From: Monoplex corrugatus | Lineage: Eukaryota > Mollusca > Gastropoda > Littorinimorpha > Ranellidae | DNA: 64,000 bases | Assembly: GCA_030674185.1 (NCBI GenBank) | Contig: CM060315.1 | Location: 92,536,756-92,600,755, forward strand | Reading direction: 5' to 3' | Part shown: one piece after another, positions 1-9,854 of the stretch | Position numbering within the stretch: the stretch's first letter is position 1 | How the letters are laid out: every line of letters starts with the position of its first letter | The notes under the pieces: model-generated | What the model saw: only the letters and a program-made list of their open reading frames with translations | The model's database searches: none | What the model was told of the DNA's origin: nothing | Position numbers and translations under genes: made by a program

Positions 1-39
1 CATTTCTGCACTGGAAAACATCAATAAAATCATAATATT

Positions 40-40
<1 letters not shown>

Positions 41-117
<77 letters not shown>

Positions 118-118
118 C
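41..118 (-). repeat. (AGT)n microsatellite, 3' tail of the CR1-like LINE
   Basis: About 26 uninterrupted AGT triplets. On the minus strand this is a (CTA)n tail directly after the 3' UTR of the LINE at 119-5560. The second CR1-like LINE (27013-29440) ends in the same kind of tract, (AGT)n at 27028-27049, so the triplet run belongs to the element and is not a chance neighbour. Confidence 0.85.
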
Positions 119-238
119 TGAGGGCTGGCTCGTAGCCTAGGCCTTCTGGCCTTTTAACGCCCTATCTTTTTTGTTTTACTCTTTCTTCTTCGGGGTCTGA
201 AAAGCATGCCTTAATATTCATACTTGAGCAAATCTGCT
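119..238 (-). other. LINE 3' UTR with a paired stem-loop
   Basis: Between the ORF2 stop and the (CTA)n tail. It contains an inner hairpin AGGCC (139-143) / GGCCT (148-152) with a 4-nt loop, and an outer stem AGGGC (121-125) / GCCCT (159-163). The other CR1-like copy has the same inner stem, and its outer stem shows two compensatory changes. A 3' structure recognised by the element's own reverse transcriptase is known for some LINEs; that role here is inferred. Confidence 0.6.
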
Positions 239-2316
239 TCAGTCTATTTTTTTAAATAAAATTTTGAATTCTGCGTCATCGTCCAGGAAATTTTTGAATT
301 TGTTAATGCTGTTAGTAAATTTAATTTCAAAAGGAATTTTATTCCACAATTTAACAACTCTGTTAGAAAAACAAAACGCTCTTGTGTTAGTATTTCTGTG
401 TTTAACAAATATTTTACCTTCAGCATTCCTTGTTATACTAGCTTGTGGAAAGGAAAAAAATGTTTCAACTGATAGCTTATCCATCCCATTCATTATTTTG
501 TATACCTGTATTAAATCCCCCCTAACCCTCCTACCTTTCAGTGAATGAAGTTTTAAAAACTTAAGCCTTTCTTCATAACTCATATTTTTACACTCTATAA
601 GCAACCTAGTTGCCCTTCTTTGTACATTTTCAATCATTTTTGACTGTCTTATCAAATACGGATTCCAAACAACACTTGCGTATTCTAAATGTGGTCTAAC
701 AAAAGCCTTATACAACATTAAAAATGTATGTTTATTCATGTACAAAAATGTTCTTTTGATAATTCCTATCATTTGGTTAGCCTTATTTGCTACTCTTTTA
801 ATGTGCAGGTCAAAGGATAATTCACTATCAAATGTAACTCCCAAGTCTTTCTCAGTTTCACACACACTAATTTTCTGTACATCATTTCCAATTTTCATTT
901 TAAAAATACTCTGGTTTAATATTCTTCTTACCAACATGCATTACATGGCATTTTGAAACATTAAAATATAAATTCCAAGTATCTGACCAGTTTTGTAGTA
1001 TTAGCAAGTCCTGTTGAATTAAATTAACATTGGCAACCTTGTCATATAGTTTTGTATCGTCAGCAAAAATTTTGCAAGTACAGTGCAGTGAATCAGGTAA
1101 GTCATTTATAAATACATGTACTGTAAACAAGATTGGACCCAGTACACTGCCCTGAGGGATCCCGCTTTTTACTTTTGTTTCTTCTGATTCAGCATTTCCT
1201 ACCTTTACCCTCTGCTTTCGATCATACAAAAATTTTTTTGATCCATTTGAGTGTATTTCCTGTAATACCATAAGATGCTAATTTTATGAGCAGTCTTTCG
1301 TGAGGTACAGAATCAAAAGCTTTTCTAAAATCAAGATACACGATATCAAAGGGGTCCCCATTGTCCATCATATTGGTGAAATCCTCCATAACTTCTAATA
1401 ATTGGGTTACACAGGATCTTTTCCCTCTAAATCCATGTTGACATTTTGCATAAAATTTATTACTTTCAAAGTGAGAAATGATACAATCTCTTACTAGTGA
1501 TTCCAGTACTTTACAAACAATACAAGTTAAACTTACAGGTCTATAGTTCCCAGCGTCACTCCTATTTCCTTTCTTAAACAAGGCTTTAACATTGGCTGTT
1601 TTCCAATCCTTTGGTAACTCACCTGATTCTAAGGACTTATTAAATAATATACAAAGTGGCTTTGCAAGTTCTTTACTTACTTCCTTTAGTATCCTAGGGG
1701 ATATCAAATCTGGTCCTTTAGCTTTATTCGGGTTTAGTTCCTGTAACTTTTTTTCTACTGCAGTTGGAGTAACTCTGATATCACATAATGATATACCATT
1801 TGACTTTGAATTTTCTATTAAATCTGGTAATGTACTGATATCTTCTGTTGTAAAAACGCTTGCAAAAAATTTATTTAAAACTTCAGCTTTGTCTTTATCT
1901 GTAACAACCAGTTTTCCATCATTGGTTTTTAAGGGGCTAATACCTGTATTAACTTTTGTCCTTTCTTGTACATATTTCCAAAATTTTTTCAGGTTACTTT
2001 TACTTTCCTTAGCAATATTTTTCTCATACTCTTTTCTGGTTTTCTTCAACAATTTGGCACATTCATTTCTTACTGTTATATATCTATCATAATCACTACC
2101 TTTTTTGATTCTCAAATATCTTTTATATGTATTGTAGGCCTACTTCTTTTTAATTTTCCTCAGAGCCTTTTTATCTAACCATATAGGTCTGAAATGTTTA
2201 TAATTACTAACTTTAACTTTTGGGACACATTCCTCAACACCATCATTTAACACTTTTTTTTTTTATCATACCCCAAGCACTCTCAACATCCATATTGACC
2301 AAGTCACTCCAATCTT
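239..2316 (-). pseudogene. ORF2 reverse transcriptase and C-terminal domain of the CR1-like LINE (frameshifted)
   Basis: This encodes the reverse transcriptase that copies LINE RNA into nicked chromosomal DNA. On the minus strand the frame 2115-1222 reads through the palm with motif A (YLDFRKAFDSVPHERL). After a frameshift near 1260 the frame 1271-900 has motif B (SGIPQGSVLGPILF) and the catalytic FADD box (IFADDTKLYD). A second shift near 920 leads to 937-239, the C-terminal region with HLEYASVVWNP and LKGRRVRGDLIQVYKIMNG, typical of CR1/L2 elements. A small in-frame insertion between motifs B and C (FTVHVFINDLPDS, against FTVFINDLP in the copy at 28 kb) is visible. Upstream of 2115 the reading continues in pieces to 2316, where the nested LINE begins. 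Motifs are well preserved but the frame is broken. Confidence 0.85.
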
Positions 2317-2608
2317 CATCCTTATAATAATAATAATAATAATAATGTTTATTTGTATAGCGCATATTCCATATAAAAACATGCTCACCAGCGCTTTACA
2401 TTTCGCAAGAAAGGCAAAAGGTGATAAAAAATGTTCACAATTACATACACAATAAGATAACAACAAACATTAAAGCTATACAAGTAAGAAGACACATAAG
2501 AAACCACAGAATATTAAAATTTAAACACTGACTTATGTAATGAAGAAAGATTAACAGATTTTTCATATGAATAAAAGAGGCATACCGGTACTGTGTTTAT
2601 ATATTGCT

Positions 2609-2688
2609 GCGTGTGTGTGCTTGCGTACGTGTGTGTGTACATGTGTGTGTGCGTGCGTGTGCGTTGCTGTGCGCGTGTGTTTGTAAGA

Positions 2689-2766
<78 letters not shown>

Positions 2767-2830
2767 TGTGTGTGTGTGTGTGCGTGTGCTATGTTTCATG
2801 CGTGTGTGTGTGTTTATGCATGCAATAGTT
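2609..2830 (+). repeat. Compound (TG)n-(GA)n-(TG)n microsatellite
   Basis: TG-rich tract with a perfect (TG)n block from about 2692, an AG block at about 2730-2762, and more TG to about 2815. It lies in the 3' UTR of the nested LINE. Open frames through it encode only dipeptide repeats. Confidence 0.95.
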
Positions 2831-3106
2831 GTACATAAAATTATAATCAATATTTTGAATGAAGATAAAAACAGAAAAATTCTAATCCATATACAGGAAA
2901 AACATTACAACTTCAGTATTACAGCATTAATACCTTGACAATCAAAATTCCTCACAAATTATGAACTGTTCGCATATCATACATCACAATTTACATACAA
3001 ACAAAGATTTGAAAAAGTTTCTTAAAGTATTTCAGTCTCTTTCCCACTCAATTTCTCCCCTATCCCTTCCTCAGCTGTACACATACAGTGATACACACAC
3101 ATGCTC

Positions 3107-3111
3107 ACTCA

Positions 3112-3190
<79 letters not shown>

Positions 3191-3212
3191 ACATGCACGC
3201 ACACACACACCT
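3107..3212 (+). repeat. (CA)n microsatellite
   Basis: Nearly pure CA tract of about 100 bp in the nested LINE, close to the end of its ORF2 fragment. Confidence 0.95.
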
Positions 3213-3294
3213 TGCTCTATAGGCCCTTATTACAAAATACTGTTATACAGGCAGGAGAGATTAGTCTGATGACAGACTTGCAAACTAAGGCTCT

Positions 3295-3879
3295 TCAGTT
3301 TAGATGAGTTTGAAAGAGGTGGGTTTTCAGGTGCCGTTTGAAGGTTGAGAAACACTTAGTTTTTCTGAGAGACAGTGGTAGAGAGTTCCATACATTTGGG
3401 CCAAAGACAGAGAAAGATTTTTTACCAAAGGTGTCTAGAGAGAAGCGAGGAACAGTCAACAGTGAGGTGTCAGAAGAGCGGAGCGTTCGAGAAGGTTTGT
3501 AACCCTGCAGGAGGTTGGCAAGATAGGATGGCATGTTCTCGTGATAGATACACTGAAAGCAGAGACAGGCAACTTTATATTGAATCCTAGCCTTTACCGG
3601 GAGCCAATGAAGTGTTCTAAGCAGAGATTTTGCACTCTCACGCCTGGGCTTGCGGAGAACAAGGCGAGCCGCGTGGTTCTGTATTCGCTGAAGTTTAGAT
3701 AGTTGATTGTCATGGAGACCTGCGAATAGAGAGTTACAATAGTCCAGTCTAGATAGTATGAAAGAGACAGCAAGCTTGTTGGTAGCATCAGTGGAAAGGA
3801 AAGAGCGAATCTTACCAATTCTGCGTAGCTGATAGTACAGAGTACGGCACAACTGTTTGACATGTTTGACATCCTTCAC
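3295..3879 (-). CDS. C-terminal ORF2 fragment of the nested L2-like LINE
   Basis: An uninterrupted frame of about 194 codons encodes the region downstream of the reverse transcriptase palm. Hallmarks are LSRLDYCNSLFAGLHDNQL, KLQRIQNHAARLVLRKPRR, LLRTLHWLPVKARIQYKV, SFSVFGPNVWNSLPLSLR and a KTHLFQTHL end. The same hallmarks occur in the LINE at 43-44 kb. Catalytic motifs are absent because the copy is truncated at its 5' end, as usual for target-primed insertions. Its first three codons lie in or beyond the duplicated target site, so no real start codon exists. The lack of frameshifts, compared with the host LINE, suggests the insert is younger. Confidence 0.85.
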   Translation of the reverse strand: MKDVKHVKQLCRTLYYQLRRIGKIRSFLSTDATNKLAVSFILSRLDYCNSLFAGLHDNQLSKLQRIQNHAARLVLRKPRRESAKSLLRTLHWLPVKARIQYKVACLCFQCIYHENMPSYLANLLQGYKPSRTLRSSDTSLLTVPRFSLDTFGKKSFSVFGPNVWNSLPLSLRKTKCFSTFKRHLKTHLFQTHLN

Positions 3880-4670
3880 AATATTATTAAGTTTTCTGTA
3901 ATCATCTTATTAAAATCATACTTGTATTTGTCTATTATAGGTGCATTATACATTGAGACATACAATTTGAATTTCAATACGTCGTGGTCACTTTTACCAA
4001 CCGGTTGTAAGTGCTCTATATCTGAGATTAAGTCTTCTTCATTTACTAGTACCCAGTCATCCAGAGAAGGAATTTGTCCTTTCCTTCTTCGAGTAGGTTC
4101 TGATACCTTTTGAATTAAAAATGCATCACGTAAATTCTCAATTATTTTGTCACTTTTATCACCTCTCCACTCTCCATCCCAACCAACATTTGGAAAGTTA
4201 AAGTCTCCAACAATACAAATCTTATCACACTTATTAAGTTTATCAGATTTTAAAACATCAAACAGCTTTTTGTCATTTTCTACTGTGCTTGTATTAGGAC
4301 TTCGATATATACATCCTAACAATACTTCTTCACCATTAGCACCACTAAAAGAGCACCACACACTTTCTTCAAGGTCTTCATTATTTAACTCTTCACACTC
4401 TCTTGCATTCAACCTTTTTTCAGTATATAATACAACTCCCCTTTGGGGATTTTTTGACACAAACATATCAAAATTAGGAAAAGAATATTGATTCTCAATA
4501 AAATCTCTCACATTCTTCGGCTTGATTTCTGTCAGCCCAATCACACTTGGTTTTAAATCATCTATGAGGGCCAAAAACTCATCTTTTTTGTTTAACAAAC
4601 TATCAACATTTGAGTATACAACAATGCACTCTTCCTGAGTTACATGTTCACTTCTATTTACATTATGTAC
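3880..4670 (-). pseudogene. ORF2 apurinic-like endonuclease domain of the CR1-like LINE
   Basis: This encodes the EEP-fold endonuclease that nicks target DNA for target-primed reverse transcription. The conserved blocks appear in order on the minus strand: the N-terminal YSNVDSLLNKKDEF, GLTEIKPK with the metal-binding Glu, LLGCIYRSPN, GDFNFPNVGWDG with the Asp/Asn pair, and the terminal GKSDHDVL with the SDH catalytic Asp-His. The frame runs on upstream of 4598 without an obvious Met, to about 4670. It ends after KYKYDFNKMITENL, where a frame change and then the nested LINE interrupt ORF2. All expected catalytic residues are visible; the break is downstream. Confidence 0.85.
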
Positions 4671-4688
4671 ATGATCTCCTTTGTCAGT

Positions 4689-5551
4689 TCAATATGTAGC
4701 TTTCTCCCTCCCACTTCCTGTTGGCCCTTTCCCACCCTCTGCTCCTCTTGGCCTGGAACTCACAGTCACAATCTGTCCATTCCTGATTACTGTGTTCTGT
4801 TCGCCCTCATCCCTTCTTCTAATCAGTTCTTCTCTCAGCTCTTTGTACTTTTGCCTCTGTTTGGGAGTGTAGTCATGGTTGACATAGATTTTTTTTGTCA
4901 GATCTGTCACTCCGGCATTCAGCTCAGGAGACTTTCTCACTACTTCTTTCTTCTTTTCCTCATTTGTCATGGTTACCTTCAACATCCTGGGCCTATTTCC
5001 TCCCACCTTTCCCAGTCTGACAGGCTCTTTCACATCATTGTCTTCTATCTTTGTCAGTTTTCCCAGAATCGTTTTGGCAGCCTTCAAGTCGTCTTTCTTC
5101 CTATCCTCTGCACTATCTTCAGAGCTCTCTCTAACACCCACTATGATCACATTCATCTTTCTTTCTCTTCTCTCTCCTCCATCGCCTCCTCAACTTTCTT
5201 ACTCACTGCCTCATCGATTTTCTTGTCCAAGCTTTCTCCTCCTAGCCCTTGCTCTAGTTCCTTTACCTGTTTGGTCAGATCATAAACCATTTGCAATAGT
5301 TTGTCAAGGCGGACATCCGAACGCGATTGTATGTCCTGACTGTCCATGCATTTAAGACAAACATACTGCACATTCGGGCAGTTCAGTGTATCATACATTT
5401 CGTCCTTCATTTGGGCGCACTTTTGGTGTGTCCACTGTTTACAGACAAAACACTCAAGGTCTCTAGGTCCCTCGCTAGGGGTGTCGCACACCGTACATTG
5501 CCATGTACCTAATTTAGTTTCTTTCTTGACAAAAATCACATTTGAAAACAC
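4689..5551 (-). pseudogene. ORF1 of the CR1-like LINE: PHD finger, coiled coil, RRM-like domain (one frameshift)
   Basis: ORF1 proteins bind LINE RNA and form particles with it. The first frame (5551-5153, 132 codons) has a C4HC3 PHD-type finger with Cys19, Cys22, Cys34, Cys37, His42, Cys45, Cys65 and Cys68. A heptad-rich charged stretch from about residue 80 to the end is probably a coiled coil. The second frame (5156-4689) starts NVIIVGVRESSED and continues to KIYVNHDYTPKQRQKYKELR, like the RRM and C-terminal regions of LINE ORF1 proteins. The frames meet at an ATGA overlap (TGA of the first inside ATG of the second). A one-base change is the simplest explanation; coupled reinitiation is possible but unsupported. 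Confidence 0.8.
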
Positions 5552-5560
5552 ATACCCACC

Positions 5561-5847
5561 CCAGGAAACGGGAAATTCTGATCTAAAACAGCTTGAAAAT
5601 GCAACTTTTAGGCAGCCCGTTACCCCTCACAGTTTTTAATAGACCGGTCGAGTGACACATCATTTTAAAGGTCACGGATTCGACCTTTCAACTTTGTCAT
5701 CCATATTTGGCTTGACCAAAATAGTTATCCAATAGAAACTTTTAAAATAAGGAAGCTTTCGTAAATAATGCGTCACTAAGGGGAGATTCCGTTCCTCTCA
5801 TTGGCCGAAGACAGCATGTGACCTTCGATAACAAGAGTTGAACGAAA
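5561..5847 (+). promoter_or_regulatory. Upstream region of the broken gene at 5848, with CCAAT-type boxes
   Basis: Non-repetitive sequence between the LINE 5' end and the ATG at 5848. It holds CCAAT (about 5728) and an inverted copy, ATTGG (about 5800), roughly 50 bp upstream of the ATG. No TATA box is obvious. A promoter is plausible because the downstream ORF has a good start context (AAAATGG), but this is inferred from position only. Confidence 0.3.
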
Positions 5848-6426
5848 ATGGCGTCTACCGGTTCGAATGAGAAACTACTAGCGATCGCATTAAATTCTGC
5901 TCGATCTGCAAATATCCTGGGTGGAGATAATTCAGAAGAGCTCAGGCTTTTAATTGAGGATTTTTTTGTTACCGATTCCAGTGCTACTGAAGAAAATTTG
6001 AACGAAAACGATTCTTCCGATGATGACAAAGCTCCTGAGGTCAGTTAGAAGACTCAGCCTAACAAGAAAGATGCAGGGGAATGTTCCACGAAGGAAACAG
6101 ATTCCACAATAAATGATGAAGACAAAAATACTGATTCAGATTCAGGCGAGGAAGATGTTGTTAAGATATTCAACACCCATTCTTCATGTTGACATATCTG
6201 ACTCTGTCAATCTGAACACTGACACAGAATATGAAAAAATTCAGTCTTTTGATTGCAAGTGTAAACTGCATGACAAGGCTAAAAAAGTCAAGAAAGCAGA
6301 TTCTGGTGCAGGAACTTCAGCAGTCCCCTTGAAAACTGGCAGCATAGCACAATTTTCTACTGATGACCTGCTGGAAAGGAGAGAAAATATGACAGAATTT
6401 AATGAAGGTGAGAACTGTTGAGAGAA

Positions 6427-6458
6427 TGTGTGTGTGTGTGTGTTGTGTGTGTGTGTGA
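6427..6458 (+). repeat. (TG)n microsatellite in an intron
   Basis: Short interrupted TG tract just after the donor at 6408. Similar short TG tracts occur at about 6612-6640 and 6905-6930, the latter followed by a GAGAGA stretch. Confidence 0.85.
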
Positions 6459-6611
6459 AAGTTTATCTGCTTTCTTTGTTTTCCTTTCAGTATTTAGTTT
6501 TAAAAAATGTTGGTTTGTTTCAACCTTTTTTATATTCAATTTATTAACAATTTCATGAAATTCATGTCAATACAATATCAAGTTAATCTGACAATAGTAA
6601 TGATGATGATG

Positions 6612-6643
<32 letters not shown>

Positions 6644-7774
6644 AGATCTATGTAATAGATTATGTATATGTGTGTTTGTGTAGGGGAAGTATACACACTG
6701 CTTTAGTTTTTCAGTATCTAATTTTTTTAAATGATAATAGGAACAGAAGGTAGAGAGGTAGAAGGGAAGGGGGTCACAAGTCAGAGCAGATCAGTAATTG
6801 TGCACTCACTTTGCAGTTTTGTTGCAAAAAAAGATCATGTTCTTTTCAAAATATAGGCCTAATCAGAGAAAAAAAAAAAACGTGCAAGTAGCAGTGTTTG
6901 TTAAGTGTGTGTGTGTGTGTGTGTTTGAGGTGAGAGAGAGAGTGAGAGAGAGTGTGTGTGTATTCATGTTGTGCAGTTTTGGTTTTATATATTTTTATCC
7001 AATTGCAGTTATTTGTTTATATATATATATTTCTTGCCTATTCTTTTCCACAGAGAAAGACAACCTCCTACTTGGGTGTACTAGCAGGCATGCCTTCCAA
7101 CACCAGTGAACTGACCTGCTTGAAACCTTCACGTCAAACCAAGCGAAAGCATCCAAAGACATCTTATCTTCATGATGGGAAGAGAATATGCAGAGAAGCA
7201 TTTAAATTTATTTATGGTGAGCAAAATATTTTCTGTATGGAAATGAGAAAATATCTGTGAAGATTGAAGTTTATTGTTTTTGTTTTATGATTTGTTTTGG
7301 GCATGTTTTGTCTTCTCTTATTTTGGTACAGATTTTTTCTTTATGGTTATGTTTTATATAAACTTAAATTTCAATGTGAAAACTTAAGTCATAATACTGA
7401 ATGGTAAAAGCTTCTGAGTTCAGTGTTACTGGTATAAAGTCTGCTGTTGTGTTTATAAAAAAATTAAAGAAAAATATGATTAACTGCTTAAAAATGTGTT
7501 GATATATCATATGTTAAGGATTTCAAAGTTTGTTTTAAAAACAGTTCACATTACAAGCAGCCTCTCTCTCTCTCTCTTATGTGTGTCACACCTGTGTGCA
7601 GTAAGTCACACCTGTGTACACTGCACGCGCGCACACACACACACAGAGTTATATACACATAATATATTTTTGTCACCTTTTCATTCTTTTCTTTCCATTT
7701 CTTTTATATTTCATAATGCTTTTCTACCATCTTTATCATTTTATGACTAGTCATCAGCATCGCTTTTCCTTTTA

Positions 7775-8218
7775 CAGTGGAGTCCATTAATAACGACAAC
7801 TGTAATAACGAGAACACTGTAGTAACGAGACATTTTTCAATCCCCGTTTTTTTATCCTTCTTAATCTTTAAGAATAAACCATTGGGTTTAACGAGAGTTA
7901 GTGGATAATCATCTCGGTAATAACGAGAGATTTTCTATCCTTCCTGGTCACAAAAGTTTTCGCCACTCGCCCCACCCCGTCGTCAAGTTCCCGGTAGGGC
8001 ACATCTCGTGGTGGCCGGTAACAAAGAAAAACAACGAAAGGCGCGTCCTTGTGCGGTGTGTAATCAAGGGACACTATCGATTAATTATGAACACATCGAC
8101 GGCGCCTGTGCCAAGATTATTTCCCTTGGTAAATTCGTCATTTGGGAATAATGAGAACACGGCAATAGCGAGAAAATGTGCCTGGGCCGTCCGCTCTCGC
8201 TATAACAGAGTTTCACTG
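7775..8218 (+). mobile_element. pogo/Tigger-like MITE, 444 bp, flanked by TA
   Basis: The left end CAGTGGAGTCCATTAATAAC and the reverse complement of the right end CAGTGAAACTCTGTTATAGC match at most positions. Both contain the AYAACGAG-type core typical of pogo/Tigger termini. A TA dinucleotide lies on each side (7773-7774 and 8219-8220), the target site of Tc1/mariner-class elements. Internal TAATAACGAGA sub-repeats occur near both ends. No transposase frame is present, so it is non-autonomous. It sits in an intron of the broken gene, 13 bp before the acceptor-exon junction. Confidence 0.85.
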
Positions 8219-8596
8219 TATTATGTTTCAGCATCAGCCAGAACAAGTTGACTGAACTGACCAAACATTACCATGAAAACGGAATGACTCCAAGGGTCAA
8301 GAAGTCGGGGGGAAGAAAGTCCAACACCAAAGACCTGATTCCAGAGACAGAGAGAACTGTGACGTTTTCTTCGCCAGTTTGCAGAAGACCATGCACTACT
8401 GCTGCCTGGTCGAGTCCCTGGTTTTAAGCGGAGCGACATCAAAATTCTTCCCTCCTCCCAGACCAAAATGAACATCTGGAGACATTACTACTGGCTTGCA
8501 CAGGCCTTTTGTAAAAGAAATGTACAGGGATCGTGTGTGCCCTTAAGTGATGTGTTTGTGTGGAAACTGTGGATTATTATTTGCCTTGATTTTAAA

Positions 8597-9439
8597 GTAA
8601 GAAAATCTGTATCTTTTCATTTCTTTGTTTGTGTTCTTTGTAAATGACTAATTCGTATGTTTTTATTTTCATATTGCTACTAAAAATGAGTTTTGGAGGG
8701 AGCTATCAATCGTTTAGGCATAATGGGTAAGATAGTCAAAATGTTGAAAAATAGTTCCGCGTGATCCATATTCAAACAGATCTTATTTGTGACAGAACAC
8801 ACACATGAACACACAATTTTGTAAACAAGCATTCCTTTGTGTAGTTGATAAGTATGCCAGATTTCATGAAAATTGAATATTGGTTGCTAAGGAAAATTTA
8901 AGACTGAAAATGTCCTTCCGTTTTTGTCATTTTTCTCAAATTGGCCGCCAGCGGGGGTAGCCTACCGCTTTCTAAACGTTATATCTTAGAAAGTAAACAT
9001 CTGATTGACATGGGGTTTTCACCAGTAGAAAGACCACAAAACGTACATTTAGAATCATATAAAAAGTAAAAATCAAGTGTAGGTGACAAGAGACTCATTT
9101 TGTGCTGGAAGGTCACATTTTATTTCAATATAGGGTTTAGGGTTGATAGGCAAAGAAGAGGATGAATGATTATGCTTTCAGTTGAATATGTTTAAAGAAA
9201 CTATCTTGAATTGTGATGCCATGTGTGCACTGCTTTTGAAACTTATTGCTAGTATGCTTAGTGCGTTTCTACTCTGTTCTCTCCTTCCTCCTTGTTGTAT
9301 GTGTGACTGCTAAGTAGAGAAACAACTCCTCTATAAACATCCCCAATTCATCTACCTGTTATAGATTGTCGACAACACACAAACCCCTTCTTGCCATAGA
9401 TGGTGGAGATACACAAACAATCCTTCTTGCTATACAAGT
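8597..9439. other. Unassigned sequence downstream of the last recognised exon
   Basis: No coding motif, RNA or repeat family recognised. It could be a continuing intron of the broken gene. Two adjacent TTTAGGG-like units occur at about 9131-9146, probably by chance. Confidence 0.5.
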
Positions 9440-9845
9440 CTCAAATGCCGTTAAAAGAAAAACAGACGTAAAATCACATCAGGTGAAATCTATTGATCTG
9501 TAAAAACTGGAAAATTGCTTCAGGAGGGCGTCTCTGAAGAGGTTCTTTAAGGAGTCCGCCGTGTAGTGCTTTTGTCTCACATCGTGCAAGACCCAGCAAT
9601 CGAGAAGGAGGTGTCTGATGCTCAATGGCTCATCACACGGTAGCCTATACACCATGGTGCTTCTTCATTTTTTAAAAGGTACAAATGAGTAGGATGTGTG
9701 ACCTGTGTGTAACCTACATAACACTGTCTCTTTCCTACGGTTTCCTGCAGCACATGGGATAATTTCTTTCAGGTTAGGGCAGATTTGGAAAAGTTTGTTA
9801 TTTGTCTGTTCATTCCAATCCTCCTGCCACAGATTTCTCACGTAA
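9440..9845 (-). mobile_element. I-clade LINE 3' fragment (post-RNase H region)
   Basis: The minus strand reads NLWQEDWNEQTNNKLFQICP, then RRKETVLCRLHTGHTSYSF, then CDEPLSIRHLLLDCWVLHDV and LKNLFRDALLKQFSSFYRSI. This is the conserved tail after the RNase H domain in I-type LINEs (W..W...NKL, RRxExxLxRLxxGHT, CxxPLSxxHLLxxC). A stop after PFKK breaks the frame. A close relative lies at 20695-21290. The fragment ends at 9845, where a minisatellite begins. Confidence 0.7.
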
Positions 9846-9854
9846 ATTTTCTTG

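Larger units (their letters stand above)
2317..3876 (-). mobile_element. Nested 5'-truncated L2-like LINE with 7-bp target-site duplication
   Basis: The insert lies between two copies of CATCCTT (2317-2323 and 3870-3876). Removing it together with one copy restores host ORF2 sequence reading on toward the motif DEDWSDLV, apart from one frame change. The insert contains a C-terminal ORF2 fragment (3879-3295), a roughly 950-bp 3' UTR in which microsatellites have expanded, and an (ATT)n tail at 2324-2346. The 3' end carries AGCGC (2359-2363) paired with GCGCT (2391-2395). Direction is the same as the host LINE. Confidence 0.8.
41..5560 (-). mobile_element. CR1-like non-LTR retrotransposon, near full length, interrupted by a nested LINE
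   Basis: The minus-strand order is ORF1 (PHD finger then RRM-like region, 5551-4689), ORF2 endonuclease (about 4670-3877), reverse transcriptase and C-terminal domain (2316-239), a short 3' UTR and a (CTA)n tail. This is the architecture of CR1-group LINEs, whose ORF1 often carries a PHD finger. Residues 3870-2324 belong to a second LINE inserted into ORF2. Several frameshifts split ORF1 and ORF2, so the copy cannot be autonomous as read. The 5' end lies near 5560-5640 but is not sharp. The relative at 27-29.4 kb shares tail, 3' UTR structure and protein sequence. The clade is inferred from domain order; L2 or a related clade is the alternative. Confidence 0.85.
5848..8596 (+). pseudogene. 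Broken multi-exon gene of a widespread uncharacterised family, 5' portion
   Basis: I recognise the pattern of a multicopy, often unannotated invertebrate family, perhaps transposon-derived. No function is known to me. Exon one starts at ATG 5848 with an acidic Ser-rich N-terminus. A TAG lies at 6046 unless a donor at 6040 and an acceptor before 6245 are used. Then come a CKCKLHD...QFSTDDLLERREN block to donor 6408, an exon at 7054-7216 (EKDNLLLG, then YLHDGKRICREAFKFIY) and an exon at 8232-8596 (ISQNKLTELTKHYHENGMTPRV, then FLRQFAEDHALLLPGRVPGFKRSDIKILPSS) with donor GTAAGA. Lesions are an extra base near 7077, a one-base phase mismatch across the 7216/8232 junction, and an extra base near 8365. 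Several independent frame breaks favour a pseudogene. Exons beyond 8596 were not found. Confidence 0.6.
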
